Notes: generated from the sequence alone by a model not told the origin. Positions 46,353 to 55,459 are shown, counted from the first letter of the stretch. The stretch is 64,000 nt of DNA from Halorubrum sp. BOL3-1 (GCF_004114375.1 NZ_CP034692.1:3286001-3350000); one strand, 5' to 3'. Numbers and translations: made by a program.

Positions 46353-47591
46353 TCAGGTGTCGGCCGCGATCGCGGTCCCGTCGTCCGCCACCACGATCAC
46401 CTCGTCGCCGCCGTCGCCGGTGACGTCGGCGAACAGCGGGCCGCCGTAGACGACAGCGTCCGGACCGCCGCGGGCGGTCACCTTGCCGCGCTGTGTCATC
46501 GCGAGCACCTCTCCGGCCCGGTTGACCACCACGGGAGCGAGTTCCCCGTCCCCGTCGGTGTCGCCCACGCCTGGCTCGTTGATCCGCGTCGACGCGCCGT
46601 ACTGCTGTTTCCAGACGACCTCGCCGTCGAGGAGGTCGACGGCCCACACGCTTCCCGAGCCGCCGACGTACACCGTACCGGGATCCGCGTCGCCGACCTC
46701 AACTGGGAGGTCCTGGAGTCCGACCTCGTACCGGTCCGACCCGTCGCCGGTCTCGACGGCCTCGATGTTTCCGCTCGTTCCGCCGAGCACGAGCACGGAG
46801 CCGTCACGGCTGTCCGCGGCGTTCCAGCTGTAGGGGTTCACGTTCGGCGTCGTCGTCCAGCGCGCCTCGCCGGTCTCGTCGAGCAGGTGGACCGTCGCTG
46901 GGTCGCCGGTGGTCGTCATCACCGCGATTCCGCCGCGCTCGCCGGCTTCCGCGTCCGGTTCGACGACGAGGGGTCGGCGGTCGATATCGCCCGACAGCGA
47001 GGCCTCGGTGACGGAGTCACCCTCGCCGTCGACGACCCGGACGCTCCCGTCGGTCCCGACCGCGGCGACCTCGGGAGTCCCGTCTCCGGTGAGGTCACCG
47101 ATGGCGGGTCGGAGTCCCCCGGGACCGCCGATATCGACCGCGAACCGTTCCGTTCCGTCGGCGGCGTCGACGACGACGAGTTCCCCCGGGGCCGTCGTGA
47201 GCGCTGCGACGGGGTCGCCACCGAGGGTTCCCGTAGTGAGTCCGCTGACGCCGGATGGATCGCCGTCGCTCCCGTTCGCGTCGCCGCCGCCGCGCTCCGC
47301 GTCCGGTCCGGAAATCGGCACCGTCCATGTGGTCTCGTCGCCTCCGGCGACCGTCGCGCGGACGACCCGTGACCCGTTCTCGACCGCCGGCCGGAGGAGC
47401 AGCGGATCCCCGTCGACCGTCGCGACCGCCGCGCCGCTGCCGTCGTCGCCGGCCGCCGGTTCGGACTCCCAGACGACCGTGGTCTCCGTGGTGGCGTCGT
47501 CGACGCCGACGAACGCGAACAGCGCCACGCCGACGCCGGTCGCGCCGCCGGCCAGCAGGATCAGCGTCGCGAACAGGACGCGTCGGTCCAT
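46353..47591 (-). CDS. Membrane-anchored FG-GAP/PQQ-type beta-propeller protein
   Basis: A 412-residue protein: an N-terminal membrane anchor or signal (residues 5-29, LFATLILLAGGATGVGVALF), then repeated propeller blades of the type PAIGDLTGDGTPEVAAVGTD and EPGVGDTDGDGELAPVVVNR, with calcium-type DxDxDG loops. It probably sits outside the cell and binds a ligand or partner; no enzyme activity is indicated. ATG 47591 is the natural start, but the frame stays open upstream into a carbonic anhydrase remnant, so a fused longer product from GTG 47825 is conceivable. Confidence 0.75.
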   Translation of the reverse strand: MDRRVLFATLILLAGGATGVGVALFAFVGVDDATTETTVVWESEPAAGDDGSGAAVATVDGDPLLLRPAVENGSRVVRATVAGGDETTWTVPISGPDAERGGGDANGSDGDPSGVSGLTTGTLGGDPVAALTTAPGELVVVDAADGTERFAVDIGGPGGLRPAIGDLTGDGTPEVAAVGTDGSVRVVDGEGDSVTEASLSGDIDRRPLVVEPDAEAGERGGIAVMTTTGDPATVHLLDETGEARWTTTPNVNPYSWNAADSRDGSVLVLGGTSGNIEAVETGDGSDRYEVGLQDLPVEVGDADPGTVYVGGSGSVWAVDLLDGEVVWKQQYGASTRINEPGVGDTDGDGELAPVVVNRAGEVLAMTQRGKVTARGGPDAVVYGGPLFADVTGDGGDEVIVVADDGTAIAADT

Positions 47592-47593
47592 TT

Positions 47594-47918
47594 GATTTCC
47601 GTTCGGGCGTCGCGGTGAAACGGTTGTCGGATGCTCTCTCCGGTCAGCGAGGGAGCGTCGACCGACGCGGGCGATCCCGCGCAGCGTCGCCACGCGGTCC
47701 GCGTGCGCGTCGCCGACGAGTTCCCGCAGCGCCGCAGGGGCCCGTTCGCCGTCGGCGTTGACGGGGTAGACGGCGCCGTCCCGGTCGCCGTAGACGCCGT
47801 GGAGGTCGTAGACGAAGCCGTACACAGTCGCGTCGGCCGCATCCTCGTGATCGCGGGCGAACGCGACCTGCTCGTGGACGTTGTACTCGACGAGCCGGTC
47901 GCGGACCGAAGACGTAGA
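47594..47918 (-). pseudogene. C-terminal remnant of a beta-carbonic anhydrase
   Basis: Upstream of and in frame with the propeller gene, codons read LVEYNVHEQVAFARDHED, then TVYGFVYDLHGVYGDRDGAV and YPVNADGERAPAALREL. This resembles the last third of haloarchaeal beta-carbonic anhydrases (YGFxYDFxxVYGDxxGxxYLVN). All catalytic cysteine/histidine motifs of the N-terminal part are missing; an in-frame TGA lies immediately before the fragment. There is no stop between it and the propeller start. Confidence 0.6.
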
Positions 47919-47989
47919 TCAAAAACGTCGAGACAGAAACCGCCGCTCCGACCGGAGGGACGCTCGTCGCCGTCGGAACGACGGGCCGG

Positions 47990-48124
47990 TCAGGCGACGA
48001 GTCCGACGACCGAGACCAGGACTCCGACGACGAACACCGCGAGGAGCGCGACCGTCGCGATCACCACCGCGGGCGCGAGTGCCTCCTCGTTCTCGTCGAG
48101 GACGAAGTCTTCCATGTTCTGCAT
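47990..48124 (-). CDS. Small single-pass membrane protein
   Basis: A 44-residue peptide: acidic N-terminus (MQNMEDFVLDENEEALAPAV) and one membrane helix (VIATVALLAVFVVGVLVSVV). ATG 48124 is preferred to the longer frame because a GTTCAAAC element lies about 26-34 nt upstream and the extra N-terminal part is Arg/Ser-rich without pattern. No homologue is recognised; it is divergent from phoU. Confidence 0.55.
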   Translation of the reverse strand: MQNMEDFVLDENEEALAPAVVIATVALLAVFVVGVLVSVVGLVA

Positions 48125-48275
48125 GCCGGAGTCATCGTCGCGGCGCGGTTTGAACGCTTCGCTCGAACGCGGTCCCTCCGTCCCGTCGGATCGATCTCGG
48201 CTCACGACTCGTGAACTGGGGGACGACCCCGCCGACGTGTTTTTGTGCGTCCGGCGTGGCGGATACGCCACCACG

Positions 48276-48950
48276 ATGCCACGCGAACAGTACCAGACGA
48301 AACTGGAAGGACTCCGCGACGACGTCCTCTACATGAGCGAGGTGGTCGCCGACCGCCTCCGCATTGGACTCAACGCCCTCGAACGGCAGGACGAGGGGTT
48401 GGGCGAGGAGGTGATCACCGGCGACGCAGAGGTCAACGAACTCTACCTCGAGTTAGAGGGGCAGTGTACGGACCTCATCGCTCTCCAGCAGCCGGTGGCC
48501 AGCGACCTGCGGTTCATCGCGGCGTCGTTCAAAATAATCACCGACCTCGAACGGATCGCGGACCTTGCGACGAACCTCGGGGAGTACGCCAAGCGGGCCG
48601 AACGCGAGGTGTTCCCCGACGTCGACATCCAACGCATCGGCGACGATACGCTGGCGATGCTCGAAGAGGCGATGGCGGCGTACGCCGAGTCGGACCCCGA
48701 GCGCTGTTACGCCGTCGCCGAGGCGGACGACGACGTCGACGCCGCCTGCGAGGCCGCGAGCGACCTCGTCGTCCGCGACCTGATCGAGCGCGACAAGCTT
48801 CGCGACGACGGGGACGTGGAGGCGACGATGCGGAACGTCTCGCGGCTCCTCCTCACGATCCGCGACCTCGAACGGGTCGGGGACCACGCGGTCAACATCG
48901 CCGCCCGCTCGCTGTACATGATCGAGAACGACGACGAACTGCTGTACTGA
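48276..48950 (+). CDS. phoU: PhoU-family phosphate regulator
   Basis: A 224-residue protein with two three-helix PhoU repeats. The metal-binding signature E/DxxxD appears in each: SFKIITDLERIADLATNLGE and LLLTIRDLERVGDHAVNIAA. PhoU modulates the Pst phosphate transporter and phosphate signalling. No pst genes are nearby, so this is an orphan copy. A T-rich TATA-like stretch (GTTTTTGTG) lies about 30 nt upstream. Confidence 0.94.
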   Translation: MPREQYQTKLEGLRDDVLYMSEVVADRLRIGLNALERQDEGLGEEVITGDAEVNELYLELEGQCTDLIALQQPVASDLRFIAASFKIITDLERIADLATNLGEYAKRAEREVFPDVDIQRIGDDTLAMLEEAMAAYAESDPERCYAVAEADDDVDAACEAASDLVVRDLIERDKLRDDGDVEATMRNVSRLLLTIRDLERVGDHAVNIAARSLYMIENDDELLY

Positions 48951-48961
48951 CCGCGTACGCG

Positions 48962-49190
48962 GTGGTTACAGCCCTGATCGGCGCCGTCGCCCGGGCGATC
49001 GGGTCGCTGATCCCGGTGGCCGGATCGCTGGTCGCGCCGGTGGCGTGGGTGTGGGTCGTCAACCGGCGCTACCCCGGCAGTTGGGCGAAGGCCGCGATCA
49101 CGGGCGTGGGCGGCCGCGCTGGTCGTCATCGCCCTGTTGAACGGCGTTCTCGACTTCGGGATCACCGCGCTCGGCGTCCCGGGCGTCTGA
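48962..49190 (+). pseudogene. Small membrane protein interrupted by a frameshift
   Basis: Frame one from GTG 48962 reads VTALIGAVARAIGSLIPVAG, SLVAPVAWVWVVNRRYPGSW and AKAAITGV; it then loses its hydrophobic character. One frame over, from about 49106, the sequence resumes as AWAAALVVIALLNGVLDFGI and TALGVPGV before a stop at 49190. Together they make a typical haloarchaeal two-helix protein of about 78 residues. A small deletion near 49105 explains it; a sequencing error is the alternative. Confidence 0.55.
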
Positions 49191-49658
49191 ACGCGTCCGC
49201 TTTTTCCGTCGGCTGTCCGAATCGCTCCGCTCGTCGAAGAGCGATTTCGAAATGAATTTTACACCGATATATAGAAAACGGATGTCGAATTCGTGAGAAA
49301 TTGCGAGAATTTGGGTCCTACGGAAAATTCCGACTCCTAAGCGGCGAATCCGGCGGGGGACCAGTCGCTTAGTCAGCATCACTGTTGAGGAAACCAACTC
49401 TATACATTCGCCCGCAGTCAACACCGGCGCGCAGTCAACCTCGCCGTCTCGATGTCGAGGTCTCGGCCGTCGCCCGCCGCTTCGAACCTCGCAACGTTCG
49501 GCTTGCTCGCGAAGCCGTTCGCGGACCCGCGGCCACCGGAAGTACGTGAACGGTCACAGCGACTCGTACTGCGAGCCCGAAGCCACGGACTGTCGCGGCC
49601 TCGGCCGGATCGCTCCCGTCAGTCGGATCAGGTGTGTTTCGAAGGCCGTGACCGGGGA
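49191..49658. other. 468-bp gene-free spacer, partly AT-rich
   Basis: The part 49240-49420 is AT-rich (for example ATTTTACACCGATATATAG) unlike flanking genes; the rest is GC-rich without a believable frame. It marks the border between the core region (phoU) and the arsenic-related region. No tRNA, direct repeat or integrase was seen. Confidence 0.5.
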
Positions 49659-50834
49659 TCAGTCGTCGTCTAACGCGGGGTTGCTCGGCGATTCACTCAC
49701 CGGTTCGTCGAGGCTGCCGGTCGTGTACCCGTGCCAGTCGTAGCGGTCTCGCAGGTACAGCGCGACTTTGACCAAGGCGAGCAGCACCGGCACTTCGATG
49801 AGGGGACCGATGACGGTGGCGAACGCGACGCCGGAGTCGACGCCGAACACCGCGACCGCGACCGCGATCGCGAGCTCGAAGTTGTTCGACGCCGCCGTGA
49901 AGCCGATGGCGGTCGTCGTCGAGTAGTCTGCGCCGATCTCTCGGCCCATCCCGAAGCTCACGAAGAACATCACGACGAAGTAGATCGTGAGCGGGACCGC
50001 GATGAGCAGGACGTCGCTCGGCTGCGCGACGATGCGCTCGCCCTGCATCGCGAACATCACGACCACCGTGAACAGCAGGGCAACCAGGGTGAACGGGCTG
50101 ATCGTCGGCTCGAACGTCTCCTCGTACCACTCGACGCCCTTCGTTCGCGTACCCACGAACCGCGAGGCGATACCCGCGGCGAAGGGGACCCCGAGGAAGA
50201 TTGCGATCGCTTCGAACACCTGTCGCGGGCTGATTCCGAACTCGGAGATCCCGGCGACCAGCGACTCCATCCCGAGTAGCGGCGGGAGGAACAGCGCGAA
50301 GAACCAGATGTACACGCCGTAGGTAACGATCTGAAAGACGCTGTCGAACGCGACCAGCCCCGCGGCGTACTCGTTCGAGCCCTCGGCGAGCCCGTTCCAG
50401 ACGAGCACCATCGCGATACAGCGGGCCATCCCGATGAACACCAGCCCCAGGAAGAACTCTGGACGGACGGGGAGTCCGGGAACGAGTCCGCTGAAGAACA
50501 CGATCGCCAGACCGAACATGAGGGTCGGCCCGATGAGTCAATTCTGGACGAGACTCAGTCCGAGGACCTTCACGTTCTTGAAGACGGCGGGAAGCTGTCC
50601 GTAATTGACCTTCGCCAGCGGCGGGTACATCATCAACACCAGTCCGATCTCGACGAGGTGGAGATCCTGAATCGGACCGGTGACCGACGGGGCGACATAG
50701 CCGAGACCCACGCCGACCGCCATCGCGCCGAATATCCAGACGGTGAGGTACTCGTCGAGGAAGTCCATCGACCGCGGGTCGCCGCAGTCCGGACAGTCGC
50801 AGTCCGGTCCGTGTTCGTGAGCGACCTCACTCAC
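49659..50834 (-). pseudogene. acr3: ACR3-type arsenite permease interrupted by an in-frame TGA
   Basis: Together 391 codons encode an ACR3-family arsenite exporter of ten membrane helices. The part after a His/Cys-rich head ([15 protein letters not shown]) contains [19 protein letters not shown], then [15 protein letters not shown] with the conserved Cys, and [20 protein letters not shown]. Codon 99 (50538-50540) is TGA where the family has Trp (context [20 protein letters not shown]), a single-base change from TGG. The frame is otherwise intact on both sides. The start is GTG 50834. As written, the permease cannot be full length; the downstream half could restart at Met 50519. Confidence 0.85.
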
Positions 50835-50936
50835 GGGCGATCACCCCCGGGACGGCGGTCGCCGGACTGGAGCGCCGATACGTCGGGTCCGAGCGTGTCT
50901 CGTGTGTCATGGCCGTCGAGATGGAATCCGTTCGCC

Positions 50937-51392
50937 TCACTCGTCGGCCGCGATCACGTCGAGCTGAACGTCTGCGCCGCCCGGAAGCGAGCAGACGCCG
51001 ACGACGCTCCGCGGCGGGAGGCCCACGTCGTCGAACCGCGACGCGTAGACGTGGTCGACCGCGTCGCCGGCCTCCGGATCGGTGAGCTGTATCTCGAGTT
51101 TCATCACGTCGCCGAACGTCGTGTTACCTCGGGCCGCGAGCGCCGCTTCGAGTTTGTCGAACGCCGTCGAGAGCTGCTCTTCGATTGAACGATTGCTCAG
51201 AACTTCTCCATCAATTTCCGGGAGAATCCCTTCGAAGAAGATCAGGTCCGACGAGCCCGTTCGCTTCCCGAACGCGCCCGTGCTTCCGGGGCCCTCGCGC
51301 TGTCGCCTGCTCTCCTCGCTCAGCGTCGCGTCGACGCTCATCTCGACGTCTCGGTCCGAAACGGGCTCGTGTTCAGTAGTCTGTTGGCTCAC
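50937..51392 (-). CDS. RidA/YjgF-family protein (paralogue 1)
   Basis: A 151-residue protein of the RidA (enamine/imine deaminase) family: ...DLIFFEGILPEIDGEVL, LEIQLTDPEAGDAVDHVY and PPRSVVGVCSLPGGADVQLD with the Arg that contacts substrate. An acidic 45-residue extension precedes the domain. GTG 51392 is chosen as start: it gives VSQQTTE, matching MSQTTRE of paralogue 2, and a ATATATG box lies about 20-27 nt upstream. RidA hydrolyses reactive enamines made by PLP enzymes. Its place between acr3 and the aio genes is unusual. Confidence 0.82.
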   Translation of the reverse strand: MSQQTTEHEPVSDRDVEMSVDATLSEESRRQREGPGSTGAFGKRTGSSDLIFFEGILPEIDGEVLSNRSIEEQLSTAFDKLEAALAARGNTTFGDVMKLEIQLTDPEAGDAVDHVYASRFDDVGLPPRSVVGVCSLPGGADVQLDVIAADE

Positions 51393-51597
51393 AATAGATG
51401 AACAGATACTCATATATTGAAACCCGTCGAAGTGTGTGAATCGACCCCCGAGTCGCGTCGAGTTCGGTAGGCAGAAGCGAAGAACTCCCGTTGCGAAGAC
51501 GAGCGCCGGTCGAGGGCACGGAGGACGAAGCGATCGGCCGGTGAGCGATGGCGGCCGGCGAAAAGAACTCCCGTTTCGACGGCCGCGACGAGCGTGG

Positions 51598-52287
51598 TTA
51601 CTTCTCGTACGTTTCCGCGACGGTGACGGAGTCGACGGGGAGCAACCGCTTCGCGTCCCGGACGAACGCACGTCGACGACGGTCCCGTTCGGCCGACGGC
51701 TCGGTCGCCGTCACGGAGACGGAGAGTTCGCGCTCGGAGAGGGTCACGTCGGCGTCCAACCCGTGTAGCGCACACAGTCCGGCCGGGCGGTCCGCTTCGG
51801 GGACCCGCCCCGAGACCGAGACCTCGTACTCCAGCGTGACCCCGGCCAGCGCGTGGTTGTAATCCAGCGTGGCGGTCTCCTCGTCGACGGACTCGATCAC
51901 GCAGGTCCGCCCCGCGACGGAGACCTCGCGTCCGGCCTCCCGTCGGTCCGAGGGAACGAGTTCGACGGGGACCGTCTCGACCTTTCGCGGGTCGCGTTCA
52001 CCGAACGCGTCCGACGGCTCGACAGTGACCGTCGCCGATCCGCCGACTCCGGCCTCGCGGACCGCCTCTTTGACGGGCTCGAAGAGGTGTCCCTCGCCGA
52101 GGACGACGACGACCGGGCCGTCGGCCGCGATCCCGGCGAGGTCGGCGTCCGTCGCGACGGCCGGATCGGTCGTGTCGACGACGCGATCGCCCGCCGCCGT
52201 GCGCGCCGTGTACTCGATCCGGACGAACTCGCCGTCGTCGAGTTCCGAAGCGTGGTCCGCGCCGCCCCCGTAGTTCGTGTCCGTCAT
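51598..52287 (-). CDS. SlyD/FKBP-type peptidyl-prolyl isomerase
   Basis: A 229-residue FKBP of the SlyD type. The FKBP part (about 15-60, 130-160) carries VRIEYTARTAAGDRVVDTTD and LDYNHALAGVTLEYEVSVSG, with the insert-in-flap chaperone domain between (EAVREAGVGGSATVTVEPSD). The C-terminal 70 residues are haloarchaeal-specific. Its ATG 52287 overlaps the stop of aioA (ATGA), so it is made together with arsenite oxidase and may help fold or mature that enzyme. This is inference from position; general proline isomerase work is equally possible. Confidence 0.85.
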   Translation of the reverse strand: MTDTNYGGGADHASELDDGEFVRIEYTARTAAGDRVVDTTDPAVATDADLAGIAADGPVVVVLGEGHLFEPVKEAVREAGVGGSATVTVEPSDAFGERDPRKVETVPVELVPSDRREAGREVSVAGRTCVIESVDEETATLDYNHALAGVTLEYEVSVSGRVPEADRPAGLCALHGLDADVTLSERELSVSVTATEPSAERDRRRRAFVRDAKRLLPVDSVTVAETYEK

Positions 52288-54866
52288 TCGGGCGCGACGT
52301 TCATGGGCTTGAAGCTCATCTCGTCTTTGATGCCGCTCTCGCCGAGCCGCCGAAGCGTCCCCTTCCCGTACTTGTACCCGGGATTGGGGTTTGCGGGATC
52401 GAGGTACGCCGGGTTGATGTCGTTGCTCGCCTGCCCGGGATACATCCAGTAAGTGAACGCGAGCCCCTCCTGGACGGGCATCCCCTGGACCGCCTCTTCG
52501 GGGTCGAGGACGTAGGCGACCGCGGTGAAGCTCCCGTCCTCGTTCTCGCCGTTCAGGTGGAAGACGTCGTCGTTGGTGACCTCGACCAAGTCCCCGGCCT
52601 CGATGTCGTGTTCGGCCGCGTCGTTGGGATGGAGCTGGATGATGTTCTGCGGGAACCGCTTGTTGATGTACTCCAGTCGCTCGTGGGTGTACATGTTCTG
52701 CCACAGCTGTTCGAGTCGACCGTTCGTCACCCAGAGCTCGTCCTCGCCGGGGCTGAGCCGATCGTAGACGTCGCCGATCGTCAGCCCCTCGTCGGTGTCC
52801 ACGACCCGATCCCAGTCGACGCGCTGGAAGATCGCCTCGCCGGTGCTCGTGTGGAAGCGGTGGTCCATCACCTCCCGTTCGCCGTCGGGCGCGTGTATCC
52901 GCGGCGTCCCCTGTACCTCGCCGTCCTCCTCGTAGATCGGCTGCTGGACGCCGTCGTCGACGGTCTCCATGTACTCGGCCGGCGTCATGTCGTTGGCCTC
53001 GGCCGCGGGAGCGATCCCTTCGAGCGAGTGGTCGCCACCGGTACCGGGGTACTCCTCGCAGATCTCGTTGAAGATGTCTCGGGAGTCCTCCCAGTCCATG
53101 TCGTCGGCGCCGAGCCGCTGGCCCATCATCGCGAAGATCTCCCAGTCCTCCTTCGCGTTGGAGGGGCCCTCCATGAAGCCCTCATACTGACGGAGCCGCC
53201 GTTCGCCGTTCCAGCGGTGGTAATCGCCCCCCTCCCCGGATTCGACGGCCCGTGCCGGGAGCACGATGTCGGCGTACTGGGTGGTCGTGTTGGGATACAG
53301 CTCTTGGTGGGTGATAACGAGTCCACCGTTTTCGATCCGCTCGCGGAACGCCCGTTCGATCTCGTCGATGTCGGCGGACTGCGGCTGTGCGCCGCTGGTA
53401 CGTTCCCGCAGCGTGTTCCGCAGGTCCTGCGTCGAATAAGAGTGTCGCGCCGGGTCGTTACCGATGACGTGCCAGTGGCTGACCTCGCCGTTCTTGACGC
53501 GCTCGGTCGCGTTCGGAGGAAGCGTCACGTCCTCGACGCGCTCGCCGTCGAACGTCTGCGTCGAACGCTCGGCGATGGCATCGCCTTCGGATCCGTTTGT
53601 CCAGAAGCCTTCTTGATGACCGCCACCGCGGGTGATACCGGTTCCCGGTCGGCCGACGCTACCGGTGAGCAGCGTCAGGTTCGCCATCGCGCCGGTGTTC
53701 TCGTGAGACCATCCCCAGATGAGCCCCTTCTCGAGCATGAACAGCGTGTTCGTCTCCTCGTCGTCGGGTTGGGCGATGAGTTCCGCGGCCTCGCGGATCT
53801 CGGCCGCGGGAACGCCGGTCGTCTCCGCGGCGTTTTCGGGGGCGTACCGCTCGTCGTCGAGGAGGTCGTAGTACTCCTCGGGGGTCGTGCCGAGTTCCTC
53901 CTGATACCACCCCTCCTCGTCGATCGTGGCCCGGTCGTCCATCACCCACTCCTCGATGAAGCCCTCGGCGTGCCAGCCCTGATCGACGATGTGACGGGCG
54001 ATGGCGTTGAGGAGGATCGGGTCGGTCGCCTCGTTCAACTGGAGATGGACCCCGCCGTTGTTCTCGGCGTAGTTCGCCAGGAACGTCCGGCGGGGGTCGA
54101 TGACGACGAGGGCTGCGCCGCCGGAGGTGATGTAGTTGCTGAAGATGATGTTCTGGTTCTCTTTGACGTTACAGCCGGCGAGAACCATCGTGTCCGCCTT
54201 CTCGGCGTCCTCGTAGGCGTAGGACCACTGTGCGAGGCCGGCGTTGACGATCCCGGGGACTTCCGTGGTGAGCGCCGGGCGGTTGTGTCCGCCCCAGTTC
54301 GGCGACCCGATGACGTCGTAACAGAGCTTCGTCCCGGCGAAGGTGTTCTCGACGAACTGGTAGAAGTACAGCTTCTGGCCGTAGCCGTTCGGATCGTCGC
54401 CGTTCTCCGTCGCGATCTCGGTCGCACGCGCCCACGCCTCGATCGCGGTGTCCCAGTCGACGGGAGTGAGCTCGCCGCCGATCCGGATCTGCGGGTGTTT
54501 GAGCCGGTCGTCGTAGTCCTCGTTGTTCGGCGTGTACAGCGATTCCGCCTGCGTACCGCCCCGGATCGAGTGTGCCCCGTCCTCGTTGACCGGGTACTCG
54601 GTGTCCGGCTTGAAAATGATGTGGTACTCCTGGCCGTCCTCCTCGATTATTTCGTGCATGTTCGGCGAGGGCCACTCGCCGTAGCCCGCCGGGTAGTCGA
54701 CCCCGAGCGCGTTCTCGTCGGCGGTCGGACCGCCCTCTTCGCCGACGGGCCACTTGTAGACTTCGTAGCCGCAGCCCACGATACAGTATCGACACGACCG
54801 TGTGCTACGCTCCGCGTCCGTGGGAGGGATGGGAACCTCGCTGCTGTTGGGGTTGTTTCCAGTCAT
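52284..54866 (-). CDS. aioA: Arsenite oxidase large (molybdopterin) subunit
   Basis: An 860-residue Mo-bisPGD enzyme. The N-terminal cluster motif CRYCIVGCGYEVYKWP (C25-x2-C28-x3-C32), with Ser in SIRGGTQA at the fourth position, is the [3Fe-4S] signature specific to AioA. WGGHNRPALTTEVPGIVNAG and GGHQEGFW also match the arsenite oxidase family. It oxidises arsenite to arsenate and passes electrons to the Rieske subunit. There is no own signal peptide; export would be by the Tat signal of AioB. The start ATG 54866 is 2 nt after the aioB stop. Second gene of aioB-aioA-fkbp. Confidence 0.92.
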   Translation of the reverse strand: MTGNNPNSSEVPIPPTDAERSTRSCRYCIVGCGYEVYKWPVGEEGGPTADENALGVDYPAGYGEWPSPNMHEIIEEDGQEYHIIFKPDTEYPVNEDGAHSIRGGTQAESLYTPNNEDYDDRLKHPQIRIGGELTPVDWDTAIEAWARATEIATENGDDPNGYGQKLYFYQFVENTFAGTKLCYDVIGSPNWGGHNRPALTTEVPGIVNAGLAQWSYAYEDAEKADTMVLAGCNVKENQNIIFSNYITSGGAALVVIDPRRTFLANYAENNGGVHLQLNEATDPILLNAIARHIVDQGWHAEGFIEEWVMDDRATIDEEGWYQEELGTTPEEYYDLLDDERYAPENAAETTGVPAAEIREAAELIAQPDDEETNTLFMLEKGLIWGWSHENTGAMANLTLLTGSVGRPGTGITRGGGHQEGFWTNGSEGDAIAERSTQTFDGERVEDVTLPPNATERVKNGEVSHWHVIGNDPARHSYSTQDLRNTLRERTSGAQPQSADIDEIERAFRERIENGGLVITHQELYPNTTTQYADIVLPARAVESGEGGDYHRWNGERRLRQYEGFMEGPSNAKEDWEIFAMMGQRLGADDMDWEDSRDIFNEICEEYPGTGGDHSLEGIAPAAEANDMTPAEYMETVDDGVQQPIYEEDGEVQGTPRIHAPDGEREVMDHRFHTSTGEAIFQRVDWDRVVDTDEGLTIGDVYDRLSPGEDELWVTNGRLEQLWQNMYTHERLEYINKRFPQNIIQLHPNDAAEHDIEAGDLVEVTNDDVFHLNGENEDGSFTAVAYVLDPEEAVQGMPVQEGLAFTYWMYPGQASNDINPAYLDPANPNPGYKYGKGTLRRLGESGIKDEMSFKPMNVAPE

Positions 54867-54868
54867 GA

Positions 54869-55459
54869 TCACTCCTCCGTGGCGGCCTCGACGGGGGTAC
54901 CGTCCCGCAGGTTGTTTCGGCGTCCGTACACGAGTCCGTCGACGCCCGTCGCGTAGACGTCGCCGTCCTCGACGTCGAGTCGGATCTGCGGGAGGTCCGT
55001 CGTCGCCGCCCCGCTGACGACGAGCCCGCCCATCGAGAGGTCGAACGTCGTGTAGTGGCACGGACAGGGACCGGCCACCTCTCGTTCGGGGCTCACCTGT
55101 CCCTGGACGGAACAGCCCATGTGCGTACAGAGCCCGCTGAAGCCGACGATGCCGCCCTCGGGGCCGACGCCGCCCCACGCCTCGCCGGGGATGCGGGTGA
55201 GGAAGTTCTCTGTCCCGTCGAGCGGGTACGCGAAGCTCTCGACGTCGCCCTCGGATAGCTCGTCGACGCTCCCGACGCGTACCCGAGGGTACCGTTCGAG
55301 GCCGTCGACCTGCGCGGTCGGTGACTCGGCGGGCGCGTCGCTCCCGTCGTCGGCCTGCGGAGCCTGGAACCCGCATCCCGCGACGGAGGCGGCACCCGCC
55401 GTGCCGACGGTCGCGAGCAACCGCCGCCGGGTCGTCGACTCAGTTTCATTATCGTTCAT
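54869..55459 (-). CDS. aioB: Arsenite oxidase small (Rieske) subunit
   Basis: A 196-residue Rieske [2Fe-2S] protein. The Tat signal TTRRRLLATVGTAGAASVAG ends in a lipobox Cys (C29), so it is probably lipid-anchored outside. Cluster ligands are C111-T-H113 (in LCTHMGCS) and C132-P-C-H135 (in GPCPCHYTTFD), with C116/C134 available for the stabilising disulfide. First gene of the aio operon, with the promoter in an AT-rich leader region. It carries electrons from AioA to an unknown acceptor; no cytochrome or halocyanin gene is in the operon. Confidence 0.9.
   Translation of the reverse strand: MNDNETESTTRRRLLATVGTAGAASVAGCGFQAPQADDGSDAPAESPTAQVDGLERYPRVRVGSVDELSEGDVESFAYPLDGTENFLTRIPGEAWGGVGPEGGIVGFSGLCTHMGCSVQGQVSPEREVAGPCPCHYTTFDLSMGGLVVSGAATTDLPQIRLDVEDGDVYATGVDGLVYGRRNNLRDGTPVEAATEE

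Noticed and set aside
51478..51575. Direct repeat AAGAACTCCCGTT in the ridA-fkbp spacer as an attachment site
   Set aside because: Two short copies only, no integrase or tRNA nearby; probably chance or slippage.
52557..54956. Long open frame (799 codons) on the plus strand across aioA
   Set aside because: Shadow frame opposite aioA: Val/Arg/Asp-rich, no domains; long antisense frames are usual in high-GC DNA.
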